Assembly: GCA_913031035.1 (NCBI GenBank)
Contig: CAJWGN010000017.1
Location: 1-38,337, forward strand
DNA from: an uncultured Gammaproteobacteria bacterium
Lineage (GTDB): Bacteria; Pseudomonadota; Gammaproteobacteria; Pseudomonadales; Pseudohongiellaceae
Direction: 5' to 3'
DNA: 38,337 nucleotides
This document shows positions 25,778-35,516 of the stretch, piece after piece. Made by a program: the position numbers and the translations under genes. Position 1 is the first letter of the stretch; each line of letters opens with the position of its first letter. The notes beneath the pieces are model-generated. The model saw nothing but the letters and a program-made list of their open reading frames with translations, was not told the DNA's origin and made no database searches.

Positions 25778-26731
25778 ATGCTTTCTAAATTCAACCAACT
25801 TTTTCCCCTTATGGCAGCCTTGCTTTCAGTCGCAGCATTCTTCTCAAGCGGATTCTTCTCAGCTTTCGAATCCAGCATTATTCCTTTGTTAGGGCTAGTT
25901 ATGTTTCTAATGGGGTTAAATCTTAAAACAGATGACTTTCTACAAATCATTAAAGAACCCAAACCAGTACTGGTTGGGGTGGCACTGCAGTTTGTCTTAA
26001 TGCCGGTACTCGCTCTGACTTTGTCCGCTATGCTCCAGCTCTCAAACCAGTTGACCGTGGGCATGGTTTTGGTTGGCTGCTGCGCCGGCGGCACTGCCTC
26101 TAATGTGATTTGCTATTTGGCCAAAGGTGAGCTTGCCCTATCCATAAGCATGACCTTAGCATCTACCTTGGTTGGCGTTATCCTCACCCCTGCGCTAGCG
26201 GCCTTTTATCTCTCTGAGTCGGTCAGCGTTGATGTTCTTGGCATGTTACTGACGATGCTTAAGATAGTCCTACTTCCTCTAATCATAGGAGGTGCTCTCA
26301 ATCACTTTGCCCCAGCCAAAGTAGCGACTATTGAATTCCTTCTTCCTACGATTGCCATCGCCTTAATACTTATGATTATTTCGATCATAGTTGCACTCAA
26401 CGCCGAGCGGCTCACCGACATCGGAATGGTGACTATGTTGGCGGTAGTTTTACATAACGTAGGCGGCCTGATGGGCGGCTTTTATATTAGTAGGTTGTTC
26501 GGATTTGACTTAAGAAGAAGCCAAACCATTGCCATAGAAGTTGGTATGCAAAACTCAGGCCTGGGGGTAGCGTTGGCTCTTCAGTATTTCTCTGCCACGG
26601 CCGCCTTGCCTGGTGCTCTTTTCAGCGTTTGGCATAATATTAGCGGCTCGTTATTGGCATCACACTGGAGTAAAAAAAGAAGCTCTCTGGAATATATTTT
26701 GCAAGATGAGATCGCCCCAACTGAACAGTAA
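25778..26731 (+). CDS. BASS-family sodium-dependent transporter
   Basis: 317 aa integral membrane protein of the bile acid:Na+ symporter superfamily; bacterial members carry bile acids, pantoate, 2-keto acids or other organic anions. About nine or ten spans are apparent. Family-like stretches are LMGLNLKTDDF after the first spans, GCCAGGTASNVICYLAKGELALSISMT (the crossover region with sodium-binding residues), and EVGMQNSGLGVALALQYF near the C-terminal end. The ribosome-binding site is weak. It is divergent from the lipoprotein gene, 228 bases away. Context gives no substrate. Confidence 0.9.
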   Translation: MLSKFNQLFPLMAALLSVAAFFSSGFFSAFESSIIPLLGLVMFLMGLNLKTDDFLQIIKEPKPVLVGVALQFVLMPVLALTLSAMLQLSNQLTVGMVLVGCCAGGTASNVICYLAKGELALSISMTLASTLVGVILTPALAAFYLSESVSVDVLGMLLTMLKIVLLPLIIGGALNHFAPAKVATIEFLLPTIAIALILMIISIIVALNAERLTDIGMVTMLAVVLHNVGGLMGGFYISRLFGFDLRRSQTIAIEVGMQNSGLGVALALQYFSATAALPGALFSVWHNISGSLLASHWSKKRSSLEYILQDEIAPTEQ

Positions 26732-27657
<926 letters not shown>

Positions 27658-27673
27658 AAGAGTAGTGTAATCG

Positions 27674-28978
27674 ATGAACAATAAAACCAAAGTATTGACG
27701 TTATTGGGTTTAGCTTTAGCACTGCTGCCTTCACTGGCATCGGCTCAAGATGGGCTATCCGGAGCAAACACCGCCTGGATCCTCACCTCAACCGCGCTCG
27801 TTCTTTTCATGACGCTCCCTGGCCTTTCGCTGTTTTACGCAGGCTTGGTAAGAACTAAGAACGTATTATCTGTATTGATGCAATGTTTTTCCGTGGCGGT
27901 TGTCATTTCACTGCTGTGGCTCGTTGTTGGCTATAGTATTGCGTTCGGCCCATCCGAATCCGCTTATTGGGGTGGCCTGAGTAAAATGTTTTTCAACGGC
28001 GTAGTCGTCGATTCCATGACTGGTGATATTCCAGAAACGGTATTCGCCTCTTTTCAAATGACATTTGCCATTATTACTCCGGCATTAGTCGTGGGTGCCT
28101 TTGTCGAACGTATAAAGTTTTCTTCAATGCTTATTTTTAGCGTGCTGTGGACTTTAATTGTTTATTTCCCAGTTGCAAATTGGGTATGGGGCGGCGGCTG
28201 GCTAGGACAACTTGGCTTGATAGATTTTGCCGGCGGCACAGTAGTCCATATCACCGCTGGAGTCGCCGCGTTAGTATTCGCAATTGTTCTAGGGCCTCGA
28301 GATGGTTTCTTGAAAACGCCTATGATGCCTCACAATCTGACCATGAGCTTTACCGGCGCGGGCATGTTGTGGGTTGGTTGGTTTGGCTTTAACGCAGGTA
28401 GCGCACTTGCAGCTGACGGCGCTGCAGGAATGGCGATGCTTGTCACTCACCTCTCAGCGGCCACAGGCGCGCTTACTTGGATGATCATCGAATGGCGCAA
28501 ATACGGCAAGGCAAGTGGTCTTGGTGCTATCACCGGCATGGTTGCCGGCTTAGCGACAATTACTCCAGCCTCTGGCTCAGTTGGGCCCGCCGGCGCCCTA
28601 ATTATTGGTCTTACTGGCGGCATTATTTGTTATATCTGCACTAATTATATAAAGCAAAAGTTACGCGTTGACGACTCGCTGGATGTTTTCCCAGTGCATG
28701 GAGTTGGCGGAATTGTTGGCACCTTTCTCGCAGCTATTTTAGTCTCTGATAGCCTGGGAATATTTAGCGGAAATGGCTATGCACAAGGCATGACTATGGG
28801 GTCTCAACTGGGCGTTCAAATTCTCGGGATTGTCGTAGTAGCACTTTATACAGCCGTGCTTACCTATTGGTTGATTAAGTTAGTAGGCTTAATGACTAAC
28901 GGCATACGTGTCACTAAAGATGAAGAACAGATTGGTTTGGATATCACCGACCATGATGAGCAAGGTTACTCTATGTAA
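27674..28978 (+). CDS. amtB: Ammonium transporter AmtB
   Basis: 434 aa trimeric ammonium channel of the inner membrane. A cleavable signal peptide (LLGLALALLPSLASAQ) precedes eleven spans. Twin-histidine pore residues appear in GGTVVHITAGVAAL and FPVHGVGGIVG; the Amt signature is visible as FAGGTVVHITAG and LSLFYAGLVRTKN. GWFGFNAGSALAADGAA is also typical. The C-terminal cytoplasmic tail (about res. 400-434) can engage GlnK. A strong intrinsic terminator follows at 29008. Confidence 0.97.
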   Translation: MNNKTKVLTLLGLALALLPSLASAQDGLSGANTAWILTSTALVLFMTLPGLSLFYAGLVRTKNVLSVLMQCFSVAVVISLLWLVVGYSIAFGPSESAYWGGLSKMFFNGVVVDSMTGDIPETVFASFQMTFAIITPALVVGAFVERIKFSSMLIFSVLWTLIVYFPVANWVWGGGWLGQLGLIDFAGGTVVHITAGVAALVFAIVLGPRDGFLKTPMMPHNLTMSFTGAGMLWVGWFGFNAGSALAADGAAGMAMLVTHLSAATGALTWMIIEWRKYGKASGLGAITGMVAGLATITPASGSVGPAGALIIGLTGGIICYICTNYIKQKLRVDDSLDVFPVHGVGGIVGTFLAAILVSDSLGIFSGNGYAQGMTMGSQLGVQILGIVVVALYTAVLTYWLIKLVGLMTNGIRVTKDEEQIGLDITDHDEQGYSM

Positions 28979-29007
28979 CCTTTATGCATCCTTTAAAGCA
29001 GGTTAAT

Positions 29008-29033
29008 AAAGGCCGGGGTTTCCCGGCCTTTTT
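29008..29033 (+). terminator. Intrinsic terminator of glnK-amtB
   Basis: AAAGGCCGGG-GTTT-CCCGGCC followed by five T: a GC-rich stem, four-base loop and U tract, 30 bases after the amtB stop. Confidence 0.92.
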
Positions 29034-29151
29034 ATGTCCGCAAAAAAAAAGTCTACGCGGACTTCTCCAACCACATGAGAGTCGCTGGTGTCTGCGATTA
29101 ATTTTTCCCACCGCCTGCATTTTTGTTCTCCGTCCAAACTCATCACATCGA

Positions 29152-29586
29152 CTATAGCGCTTTCTTAAGAGTCGTAATTGCATAGACCAATTTGTTTCCC
29201 TCCATATCCGTAAAATGTGTCGCAACTAAGCAGGTGCTCCGGCCGTCTTTGATCAGCTCACCTTTGAGGAGAAAACGCGGACCTAGAACCGGCGCAAAGT
29301 AGTCGATCCGCATATTCACAGTCGAAGACCATTTGAATTCCGAATTCTCCGTGAAAAGCGTTTGAACCGTATAGATTGAAATCATATCTACATAGGTACC
29401 AGTAAACCCCCCAAAAAGTTGATCCCTAGGATTACGTAAGTGATCTGGCAGATGCACATCAACTTCCACTAACCCTCGCTCTTCAGTTAATACCTTCCAT
29501 TTAGATGATTCGACTAGGTCACCTGCACTGTGACCTGGTTTCATAAATATAGGCGTCTCTTTATCTACCTTAATTTCTCCCGACAT
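29152..29586 (-). CDS. PaaI-like hotdog thioesterase
   Basis: 144 aa single hotdog domain. The pattern LRNPRDQLFGGFTGTYVDMISIYTVQ corresponds to the PaaI/YbgC-like central helix (the 'NxxGxxHGG' region, here N-x-x-D-Q-L-F-G-G). The later strands VNMRIDYFAPV and LVATHFTDMEGNKLVYAITTLK complete the fold. Likely an acyl-CoA thioesterase in the cytoplasm; the substrate is unknown. Convergent with amtB. The gene is alone in its transcription unit. Confidence 0.78.
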   Translation of the reverse strand: MSGEIKVDKETPIFMKPGHSAGDLVESSKWKVLTEERGLVEVDVHLPDHLRNPRDQLFGGFTGTYVDMISIYTVQTLFTENSEFKWSSTVNMRIDYFAPVLGPRFLLKGELIKDGRSTCLVATHFTDMEGNKLVYAITTLKKAL

Positions 29587-29943
29587 TTCAGCTCCTTTGA
29601 GGGATAAAATAGTTTAGAGAAGCTTAACACGGCGGGAGTTTAAACTGCTGTATCCACTGCCGCGCTCATTTCTAATGCTGCAATGCAAACCGCTGAACTA
29701 AACGTTCAATGGCTAATCAGTCACATCAACTTTTGCAGACTAAAAACCCAATTTTTTCGTGGTTTTCACCAACAAGGGTGGCGAGAAGCTTTAGCCTGCC
29801 TTCAGTGATCGTCTTCATTATTAAATTAACCCATTGATAAATAACGGTAATATTAGTTGGCAAGCTTATTGCTTCGGTCTAATAAGAAGCAAGATTATCT
29901 AGGGCTAAAACCCAAAACTGACAAAAGATAAAAGAGGGGCAAC
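29587..29943. other. Intergenic region before the solenoid gene, 357 bases
   Basis: Divergent region with no gene seen. At 29865-29892 two perfect inverted repeats overlap and exclude each other: CTTATT/AATAAG (loop 10) and TTGCTTC/GAAGCAA (loop 10). They lie 52-79 bases before the solenoid ATG at 29944, and RBS GAGG follows near 29934. Confidence 0.45.
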
Positions 29944-30615
29944 ATGCACACAACAAATCACACCGTTCGGCTTGGTGTCGCATCAGCACTAGCAATTTTA
30001 CTAAGCAGCTATTTATTGGACGCAAATGCCGATGAGACTGAAGTTCAAGACATTTCAAAAATCAATAGCGGTATTCGTGTTGAAGAAAACAAGCACGTCG
30101 GCAATGTATCCTCAGTCAATGGTGGAATCAGAATTCAACGTGGGGCAATCGCGTCTGAAATTGGCACAGTAAATGGCGGTATTGATATCGAAGATGACGC
30201 TGAAATAGATACGGCTGAATCCGTAAACGGAGGCATCGATGTTGGCGAAAATGTGACTATTAATGGCTCACTGAGAACAGTGAGTGGAGGAATTAAAACC
30301 AATCCAGGCACAGTCATTCGCGACCACGTGGTAACGGTCGGTGGCAAGATACGCCTACGAAACACGGTGGTAGGATCAGATGTTCAAACCTCTAATGGTG
30401 ATATTGAAGTACGCTCTGGTAGCACCGTCGAGGGCGACATTATTGTTAAATCGAAATCTTCCTGGCTTGCCGGGCTATTTAACAGCAACCGCACACCTAA
30501 CAATCTTATTATTGATGCCGACTCAATTGTCAAAGGGGATATCCATCTCTACAGAGAAGTAAACCTTAGGATAGATTCAGGCGCGCAAGTGGGCAACATC
30601 ATCGAGCACTTTTAA
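29944..30615 (+). CDS. Exported beta-solenoid repeat protein, 223 aa
   Basis: A signal peptide (GVASALAILLSSYLLDANA, likely cut near res. 29) leads into seven imperfect repeats of 18-19 residues beginning about res. 40, each starting V/I-N-G-G-I-x-V/I (for example VNGGIRIQRGAIASEIGT). The rhythm of alternating hydrophobics with Gly turns is that of a right-handed beta-helix, as in bactofilin or polymer-forming proteins and DUF4097-like adhesin domains. A non-repeat end with LLINADS-like LIIDADSIVKGDI and DSGAQVGNIIEHF caps it. Function unknown; an envelope or periplasmic scaffold is a reasonable guess. The GAGG stands before ATG. Confidence 0.78.
   Translation: MHTTNHTVRLGVASALAILLSSYLLDANADETEVQDISKINSGIRVEENKHVGNVSSVNGGIRIQRGAIASEIGTVNGGIDIEDDAEIDTAESVNGGIDVGENVTINGSLRTVSGGIKTNPGTVIRDHVVTVGGKIRLRNTVVGSDVQTSNGDIEVRSGSTVEGDIIVKSKSSWLAGLFNSNRTPNNLIIDADSIVKGDIHLYREVNLRIDSGAQVGNIIEHF
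30061..30447 (+). repeat. Seven 18-19 residue protein repeats
   Basis: In-frame repeat array inside the solenoid gene; units begin with an NSGI, NGGI, SGGI, GGKI or NGDI turn. Nucleotide identity between units is modest, so the array is old and held by protein structure. Confidence 0.7.
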
Positions 30616-30778
30616 CAAACTAGGCGTCGGCACTAAAAGGCATAAGTAGAGATGAAATAAGCGATAGTAAAAATGAACAAAGAAAGGAGAAAAAATTATC
30701 GGTCAGATGCCAGCGCCAACAAATACAAGCTGGCACCTAACCTTTGCTACCGCAAACGCAGTAAAGCCGTAGCGCAGC

Positions 30779-31381
30779 TTAATCTTCTTTTTGGTAATGA
30801 CCCATAAGCATTCCCGTTGCAAGAACATGACCGCCTATAGCCTCCAGCATCTCTTCTTTATTTAGGCCCTCTGGTAGAGCTAGCGCAGCATCCAAAGCAT
30901 ACAATCTAAAATGGTAAGCGTGAAGCTTGCCGTCAGCAGGTGGACGGGGACCAAAATACCCTGCCCGGCGCAAACCATTGAGACCATTTATCATGCCATC
31001 TAGCCCATCAACATCAGTCACTACCGCATCTTTAGTCAAATTGCCTGGCAGACCACCGGCATCCGCAGGAATATTGTAAGCAACCCAATGAACAAACGGT
31101 TGTGGCATTGGCACTACCGGGTCATCGGCTACTAATGCCAATTGGACTGTACCCTCTGGCAGGTTAGACCAAGCTAGATCAATTGATTCGTTGTCCCCAT
31201 ACGCACTGTAATGTTCGGGAACAGTCCCGTGATGATCAAATGCGCTACTACTTACAACTATAGTATCTTCCATTTCAGCTGCATCTAAAGTTATCGCCGT
31301 TAAGCAAGTCGCAAAATATAGCGATGCTATAACCAATAGTCTTGACCTTGTAGGTATGGCACTCTGATTTCTAAGGTTCAT
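30779..31381 (-). CDS. Exported PEBP family protein (YbhB/YbcL-like)
   Basis: 200 aa phosphatidylethanolamine-binding-protein fold. A signal peptide (RLLVIASLYFATCLTAITLDAA, cut near res. 35) makes it periplasmic, like YbcL. The ligand-pocket motifs are visible: VADDPVVPMPQPFVHWVAYNIP (DDP...HW) and YFGPRPPADGKLHAYHFRLYALD (GP-PP...H-Y-F). The C-terminal HVLATGMLMGHYQK segment matches bacterial members. The natural ligand is unknown; it closes the minus-strand gene set after the acyl-CoA synthetase, 40 bases from its stop. Confidence 0.9.
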   Translation of the reverse strand: MNLRNQSAIPTRSRLLVIASLYFATCLTAITLDAAEMEDTIVVSSSAFDHHGTVPEHYSAYGDNESIDLAWSNLPEGTVQLALVADDPVVPMPQPFVHWVAYNIPADAGGLPGNLTKDAVVTDVDGLDGMINGLNGLRRAGYFGPRPPADGKLHAYHFRLYALDAALALPEGLNKEEMLEAIGGHVLATGMLMGHYQKED

Positions 31382-31421
31382 ATGTCAATGTGTCCTTATC
31401 GTTAATAAATTTATGCATGAG

Positions 31422-33077
31422 TTAACTCTTCGCCTTGCCGCTTACGTAGTCCGCAAGCTCTGCTCGCTCGCGCAGCAGGAATTTTTGTACTTTACCGGTA
31501 GAGGTTTTATCAATAGGGCCAAACACGACTTTTTTGGGTATTTTAAATCCTGCCAGCTCTTCTCTGCAGTAAGCCACTAGCTCAATGGCATCGAGTTCTT
31601 CACCGCTTTTGAGACTAACAAATGCACAGGGCACTTCTCCCCATTTTTCATCTGTACTGGCGACCACTGCCGCCTCAAGAACTTTTGGATGTTTGAACAA
31701 TACTGACTCCACTTCCAACGAAGAAATATTCTCTCCACCAGAAATTATAATGTCCTTAGAACGATCCTTAATCTGAACATAGCCATCAGCATGCCATACC
31801 GCTAAATCCCCAGAGTGAAACCAACCACCCGCAAAAGATGCCTCTGTAGTCTTTGGGTTTTTTAGATAACCTTTCATTACCAAATTACCGCGCATGAAAA
31901 TCTCTCCCATTGTAGTGCCATCTTTTGGCACCGGCTTCAGCGTTTCAGGATCCGCTACCATAAGCTCATCTTGCAGCGGTGCTCTCACTCCCTGCCTAGC
32001 CAATAGTTCAGAACGATCATCGATGCTGAGATCTGACCAACTATCCTGCGGCGCACAAACTACACAAGGCCCATAGGTTTCAGTTAGACCATAAACATGG
32101 GAAACACTAAAGCCCATTTTTTCCATACCAGCAATTACTGCTGCCGGCGGCGCTGCCCCTGCAGTCATGGCTGACACATGGTGCTCAATACCCGCTTTTA
32201 GGTCGTCAGCTGCATTGATCAAGGTATTTAATACAACCGGCGCCCCACAAAAATGAGTGACCCGATGCTTTTTAATCGAATCAAAAATAGCCTCGTCCCT
32301 TACATGCCTTAGGCATACGCTTGTGCCAACCATAGCGGCTAAACCCCAAGGAAAGCACCAGCCATTGCAATGAAACATCGGCAATGTCCAAAGGTAAGTG
32401 GGATGAGCAACCATATTCCAGCACAGTGCATTTGAAATAGCGTTTAGGTAAGCACCCCGATGGTGAAACACCACACCTTTTGGGTCACCAGTTGTTCCCG
32501 ACGTGTAGTTCAGCGAGATCGCCTGCCACTCGTCTTTGATTTGAAAGCAGCGATAGTCCGGATCACCATTGCTGATGAATTGCTCATAATTTGTATCGGC
32601 TAACAATTCACCACCCTCAAAATATGGGTCGTCAATATCGATCAGCAATATTTCATGCCCAACTAGCGGTAACGCAGCTTTTACAGTGTCGCTGTACTCC
32701 CGATCCGTGAACAGTACTTTAGTTTCAGCATGCGCCAAAATAAAAGCGATTGCCTTGGCATCCAAACGTACATTAAGCGCATTAAGTATTGCACCGGTCA
32801 TCGGCACGCCAAAGTGAGCTTCGAATGTTTCAGGGGTGTTCGCCCCCATAAACGAGACAGTATCCCCTTCCCCAATACCGGCTTTCATCAGGGCTGAGGC
32901 GAGCAAACAGCAGCGCTTGTAGGTTTCTCCCCACGTAAATTGAGTATCTCCGTGGATCAAGGAAAGCCTGTCGGGATAAACACTTGCAGCACGCTCAAGG
33001 AAGCTTAGCGGAGTCAAAGCAGCAAAATTTGCGTTGTTTTTATCTAATGATTGCTCATAAATATTATTGTCACTCAT
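31422..33077 (-). CDS. AMP-binding acyl-CoA synthetase
   Basis: 551 aa ANL-superfamily ligase making acyl-CoA from acid, ATP and CoA. The P-loop motif YTSGTTGDPKGVVF, A5-type YGLTETYG, A7 GWFHSGDLAVWHADGYVQIKDR, A8 IISGGENISSLEVE and the catalytic-lysine motif STGKVQKF are all visible. The style (NALNVRLDAKAIAFIL early on; DDRSDLSLLARQG insert-like region) resembles the short/medium-chain and DMSP-related (DmdB-like) group of marine bacteria, but the chain length cannot be told. It ends 40 bases before the PEBP gene and starts opposite the intergenic region before regB. Confidence 0.9.
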   Translation of the reverse strand: MSDNNIYEQSLDKNNANFAALTPLSFLERAASVYPDRLSLIHGDTQFTWGETYKRCCLLASALMKAGIGEGDTVSFMGANTPETFEAHFGVPMTGAILNALNVRLDAKAIAFILAHAETKVLFTDREYSDTVKAALPLVGHEILLIDIDDPYFEGGELLADTNYEQFISNGDPDYRCFQIKDEWQAISLNYTSGTTGDPKGVVFHHRGAYLNAISNALCWNMVAHPTYLWTLPMFHCNGWCFPWGLAAMVGTSVCLRHVRDEAIFDSIKKHRVTHFCGAPVVLNTLINAADDLKAGIEHHVSAMTAGAAPPAAVIAGMEKMGFSVSHVYGLTETYGPCVVCAPQDSWSDLSIDDRSELLARQGVRAPLQDELMVADPETLKPVPKDGTTMGEIFMRGNLVMKGYLKNPKTTEASFAGGWFHSGDLAVWHADGYVQIKDRSKDIIISGGENISSLEVESVLFKHPKVLEAAVVASTDEKWGEVPCAFVSLKSGEELDAIELVAYCREELAGFKIPKKVVFGPIDKTSTGKVQKFLLRERAELADYVSGKAKS

Positions 33078-33587
33078 AACTTCGTTCTATCCTTTTATGT
33101 TTCCTGAAGTCTATTGCCAGAATACTAGCATTATAAAGAAGGTTCACACTGCACGTCAGGGACTTTTTCAGTTCAACAATGGCACACACTTTAGCCCATT
33201 ACTGTCGGTTGGTTGTTTTTTCACGGCAAGCTCGACGACCCCTGCAGGATATATCATTAGCGCTTTAATGCTCAACTAGCTCCGCCATTTCTGTTTAGGC
33301 TCTTATATGAGCGACGTAAGAGAAGAATGGAAGAGTGAGGGAGAAGGTACTAGATAGATTGAGAAACAAAGAGAAGAAGAGATGAAAACTCATCCCGAGC
33401 ATCCATCAAGAACAACCCTTATTATAGAGTCAATTGCACACCCCAACCCCGCTAGGGCTGGCCATGAAGGCTATTATCATCGGCTCGCGCCTACCGCAAT
33501 TCAACTCCACTCAATTTACCTGCGGCAAATTGACTCATCACCATTCAAAATCAATCACTCCAACTAGGTTTGCGGTAGAATATTCAG
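33078..33587. other. Intergenic region before regB, 510 bases
   Basis: No gene recognised. A purine-rich tract on the plus strand (about 33308-33390, GA and AAG runs) is the opposite-strand counterpart of the pyrimidine tract before glnK. Small open frames at 33067-33279, 33382-33567 and 33434-33646 have no recognisable features and were not called. The likely regB -10 is at 33576-33581. Confidence 0.4.
33576..33581 (+). promoter_or_regulatory. -10 element of regBA
   Basis: TAGAAT (one mismatch to TATAAT) ends seven bases before ATG 33588. Transcription would start essentially at that ATG, so translation is leaderless or begins at the in-frame ATG 33630. No -35 seen. Confidence 0.35.
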
Positions 33588-34925
33588 ATGACAAAGATAC
33601 GAGACATATTGGCCTTCTTCAGAGACCTCATGTTGGTCAACCTTGATGAGCGCAGCTCAATGCGCCAAGGCTTGCAGCGGCTTCTGCTGCTGCGCTCCTT
33701 TGTGGCCGCCAGTGGCCTTATTGGTTTCTTACTATTTCAAACCCTCACTAATCTGCAAGGACCCGTGACTTTTATTTTGGGCATCGTGCTGACTGTATTT
33801 GCATCAGTGATGTTTGGCCTTTGGAGACTGCGGGCCGCCAGCTTGATTAGTAACGCCGAAGTTTTTGGACATCTGCTATTTGATGGCTTTTTCTTGGTTG
33901 TACTGCTGCTCAACACTGGCGGGGCTAGTAACCCTTTTATCTCCTATTTATTAGTGCTGTTGGCAGTTACCGCCACTTTGCTCCCAAAACCTTATGTAAA
34001 TAGTTTCGCCATAAGCGGTATCGCGATTTACACGTTTTTCATTTTTCTCGATTTTCAAAATGATCACCAGCCGGATATGAACGCAGCGGGTCAGGAAATG
34101 AGCTTCCAGCTGCACTTAATTGGAATGTGGGTGATTTTCGTAGTAAGCGCGATTCTCATCAGCGTTTTTATCACTCGCATGGCAAGCACGATTAAAGTCA
34201 GAGAAGCGACTCTTGCAACAGCTCGAGAATTTGAAATACGGAACGAGCAGCTGGTCGCCATTGGAACATTAGCCGCAGGCACCGCACACGCTTTGGGCAC
34301 TCCATTATCAACAATGGCCGTGCTCCTTACGGAGCTGGACCGCAGCGATCTAAGCGAAATGAACATTGAAGATGTAAAAGAAGATATCTCTTTGTTAAAA
34401 CAGCAAGTGACACGCTGCAAGAATTCCTTAGGGGAACTTACCCGCTACTATAATAGAGACAGCAACGAATCTGATCTTCCGGTGTTACTGTCGGTATTTA
34501 CCGATGAGGTCAAAGATTACATCATCAATATCCACCCTACCTCAGATATTAATTTTGGTACTAGCTGTGCACCCAACACAAAAATCGCATCAGATTTGAG
34601 CTTAAAACACGCCATTATTAATATAATTGAAAACAGCATAAAGGCTGCTAATAAAGAGGTTCAGGTAAAATTTAGTACACCAGAATCTATAAGCGGCCAG
34701 CTCGAAATAGCCATCAGCGACGACGGCCCAGGGATCCCATCTGAAGTCTTAGAAAAAGTAGGAGAGCCATTTATATCCATGCGAAAGGAAACCATGGGCA
34801 TTGGTATTTTTCTTGCTAATGCTGCAGTTCAAAAACTCAACGGCACCATAGAGCTATTCAATCTCAAGCAAGGCGGCGCTAAAACATTGATTAAGCTGCC
34901 GCTCTCTGATGTGACCACAACATGA
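33588..34925 (+). CDS. regB: Redox-sensing histidine kinase RegB
   Basis: Membrane-bound sensor kinase of the RegBA/PrrBA/ActSR family that senses respiratory redox state. 445 aa. Six hydrophobic segments fill res. ~30-200. The quinone-binding heptapeptide GGASNPF is at res. 111-117, matching the family's GGxxNPF. The phospho-acceptor H234 lies in GTLAAGTAHALGTPLSTM; the redox cysteine equivalent is C277 in VTRCKNSLGEL. N-box ENSIKAANK, G1 DDGPGIPSEVLEKVGEPF and G2 GIGIFLA complete the ATP domain. Start 33588 or, in view of the promoter, M15 at 33630. It overlaps regA by four bases; no senC lies between them. Confidence 0.93.
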   Translation: MTKIRDILAFFRDLMLVNLDERSSMRQGLQRLLLLRSFVAASGLIGFLLFQTLTNLQGPVTFILGIVLTVFASVMFGLWRLRAASLISNAEVFGHLLFDGFFLVVLLLNTGGASNPFISYLLVLLAVTATLLPKPYVNSFAISGIAIYTFFIFLDFQNDHQPDMNAAGQEMSFQLHLIGMWVIFVVSAILISVFITRMASTIKVREATLATAREFEIRNEQLVAIGTLAAGTAHALGTPLSTMAVLLTELDRSDLSEMNIEDVKEDISLLKQQVTRCKNSLGELTRYYNRDSNESDLPVLLSVFTDEVKDYIINIHPTSDINFGTSCAPNTKIASDLSLKHAIINIIENSIKAANKEVQVKFSTPESISGQLEIAISDDGPGIPSEVLEKVGEPFISMRKETMGIGIFLANAAVQKLNGTIELFNLKQGGAKTLIKLPLSDVTTT

Positions 34926-35473
34926 ACAAAAAGCAAAAGACGATATTGCTAGTGGAAGACGACGACGTATTTTCTCGCGTCATCTCTCGCGCTTTGGTTC
35001 ATCGCGGTTATGAGGTTTTCTATGCGGCGCAAGCGGACTCTGCAATAGTCCTTAACGAGACTGAGGCCTTGGACTATGCGATTCTAGATTTAAACTTGGG
35101 AGGACATACTTCTCTTAAGCTCATCCCGGTATTAAAAGAAAAAAACCCAATCATTAGGATTTTAATCCTCACCGGCTACGCAAGCATAGCAACCGCCGTT
35201 GAGGCCATTAAATTAGGTGCAGATAACTATCTTGCAAAACCCGCTAATGCCGATGAAATTGTGTCAGCGTTGGTTGAGAAACCAGCGGGCGAAGCACCCT
35301 CGCACGATTCGAACGCCACCATGGAACCCATGTCAGTACGTCGTTTGGAATGGGAGCACATACAAAAGATTCTGATGGAAAACGACGGCAACATTTCAGC
35401 CACAGCGCGGCAATTAAGAATGCACCGCCGCACCCTGCAGCGAAAACTCCAAAAGCGACCTGTCGCCAAGTAA
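34922..35473 (+). CDS. regA: Response regulator RegA
   Basis: 183 aa partner of RegB. Receiver domain: acidic pocket VEDDD (res. 11-15), phospho-acceptor D56 in AILDLNLGG, Thr in ILTGYAS, and Lys in YLAKPA. A Pro/Ala linker leads to a Fis-type helix-turn-helix at the C-terminus, NISATARQLRMHRRTLQRKLQKRP, which is nearly diagnostic of the RegA/PrrA/ActR family. In other proteobacteria the regulon covers respiration, carbon and nitrogen fixation and terminal oxidases; here the targets cannot be read from context. ATGA overlap with regB indicates coupled translation. Confidence 0.95.
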   Translation: MNKKQKTILLVEDDDVFSRVISRALVHRGYEVFYAAQADSAIVLNETEALDYAILDLNLGGHTSLKLIPVLKEKNPIIRILILTGYASIATAVEAIKLGADNYLAKPANADEIVSALVEKPAGEAPSHDSNATMEPMSVRRLEWEHIQKILMENDGNISATARQLRMHRRTLQRKLQKRPVAK

Positions 35474-35516
35474 AAGTTTATTACATTGGCGAGTGGGGCT
35501 GCTACTTGTGAATCAG

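Noticed and set aside
30708-30735. Inverted repeat TGCCAGC/GCTGGCA after the solenoid gene, considered as a terminator.
   Set aside because: Seven-base stem with a 14-base loop and no U tract on either strand; not enough to call.
33067-33646. Three small plus-strand frames before regB.
   Set aside because: No ribosome-binding sites other than the purine tract itself, no domains, and one overlaps regB out of frame.
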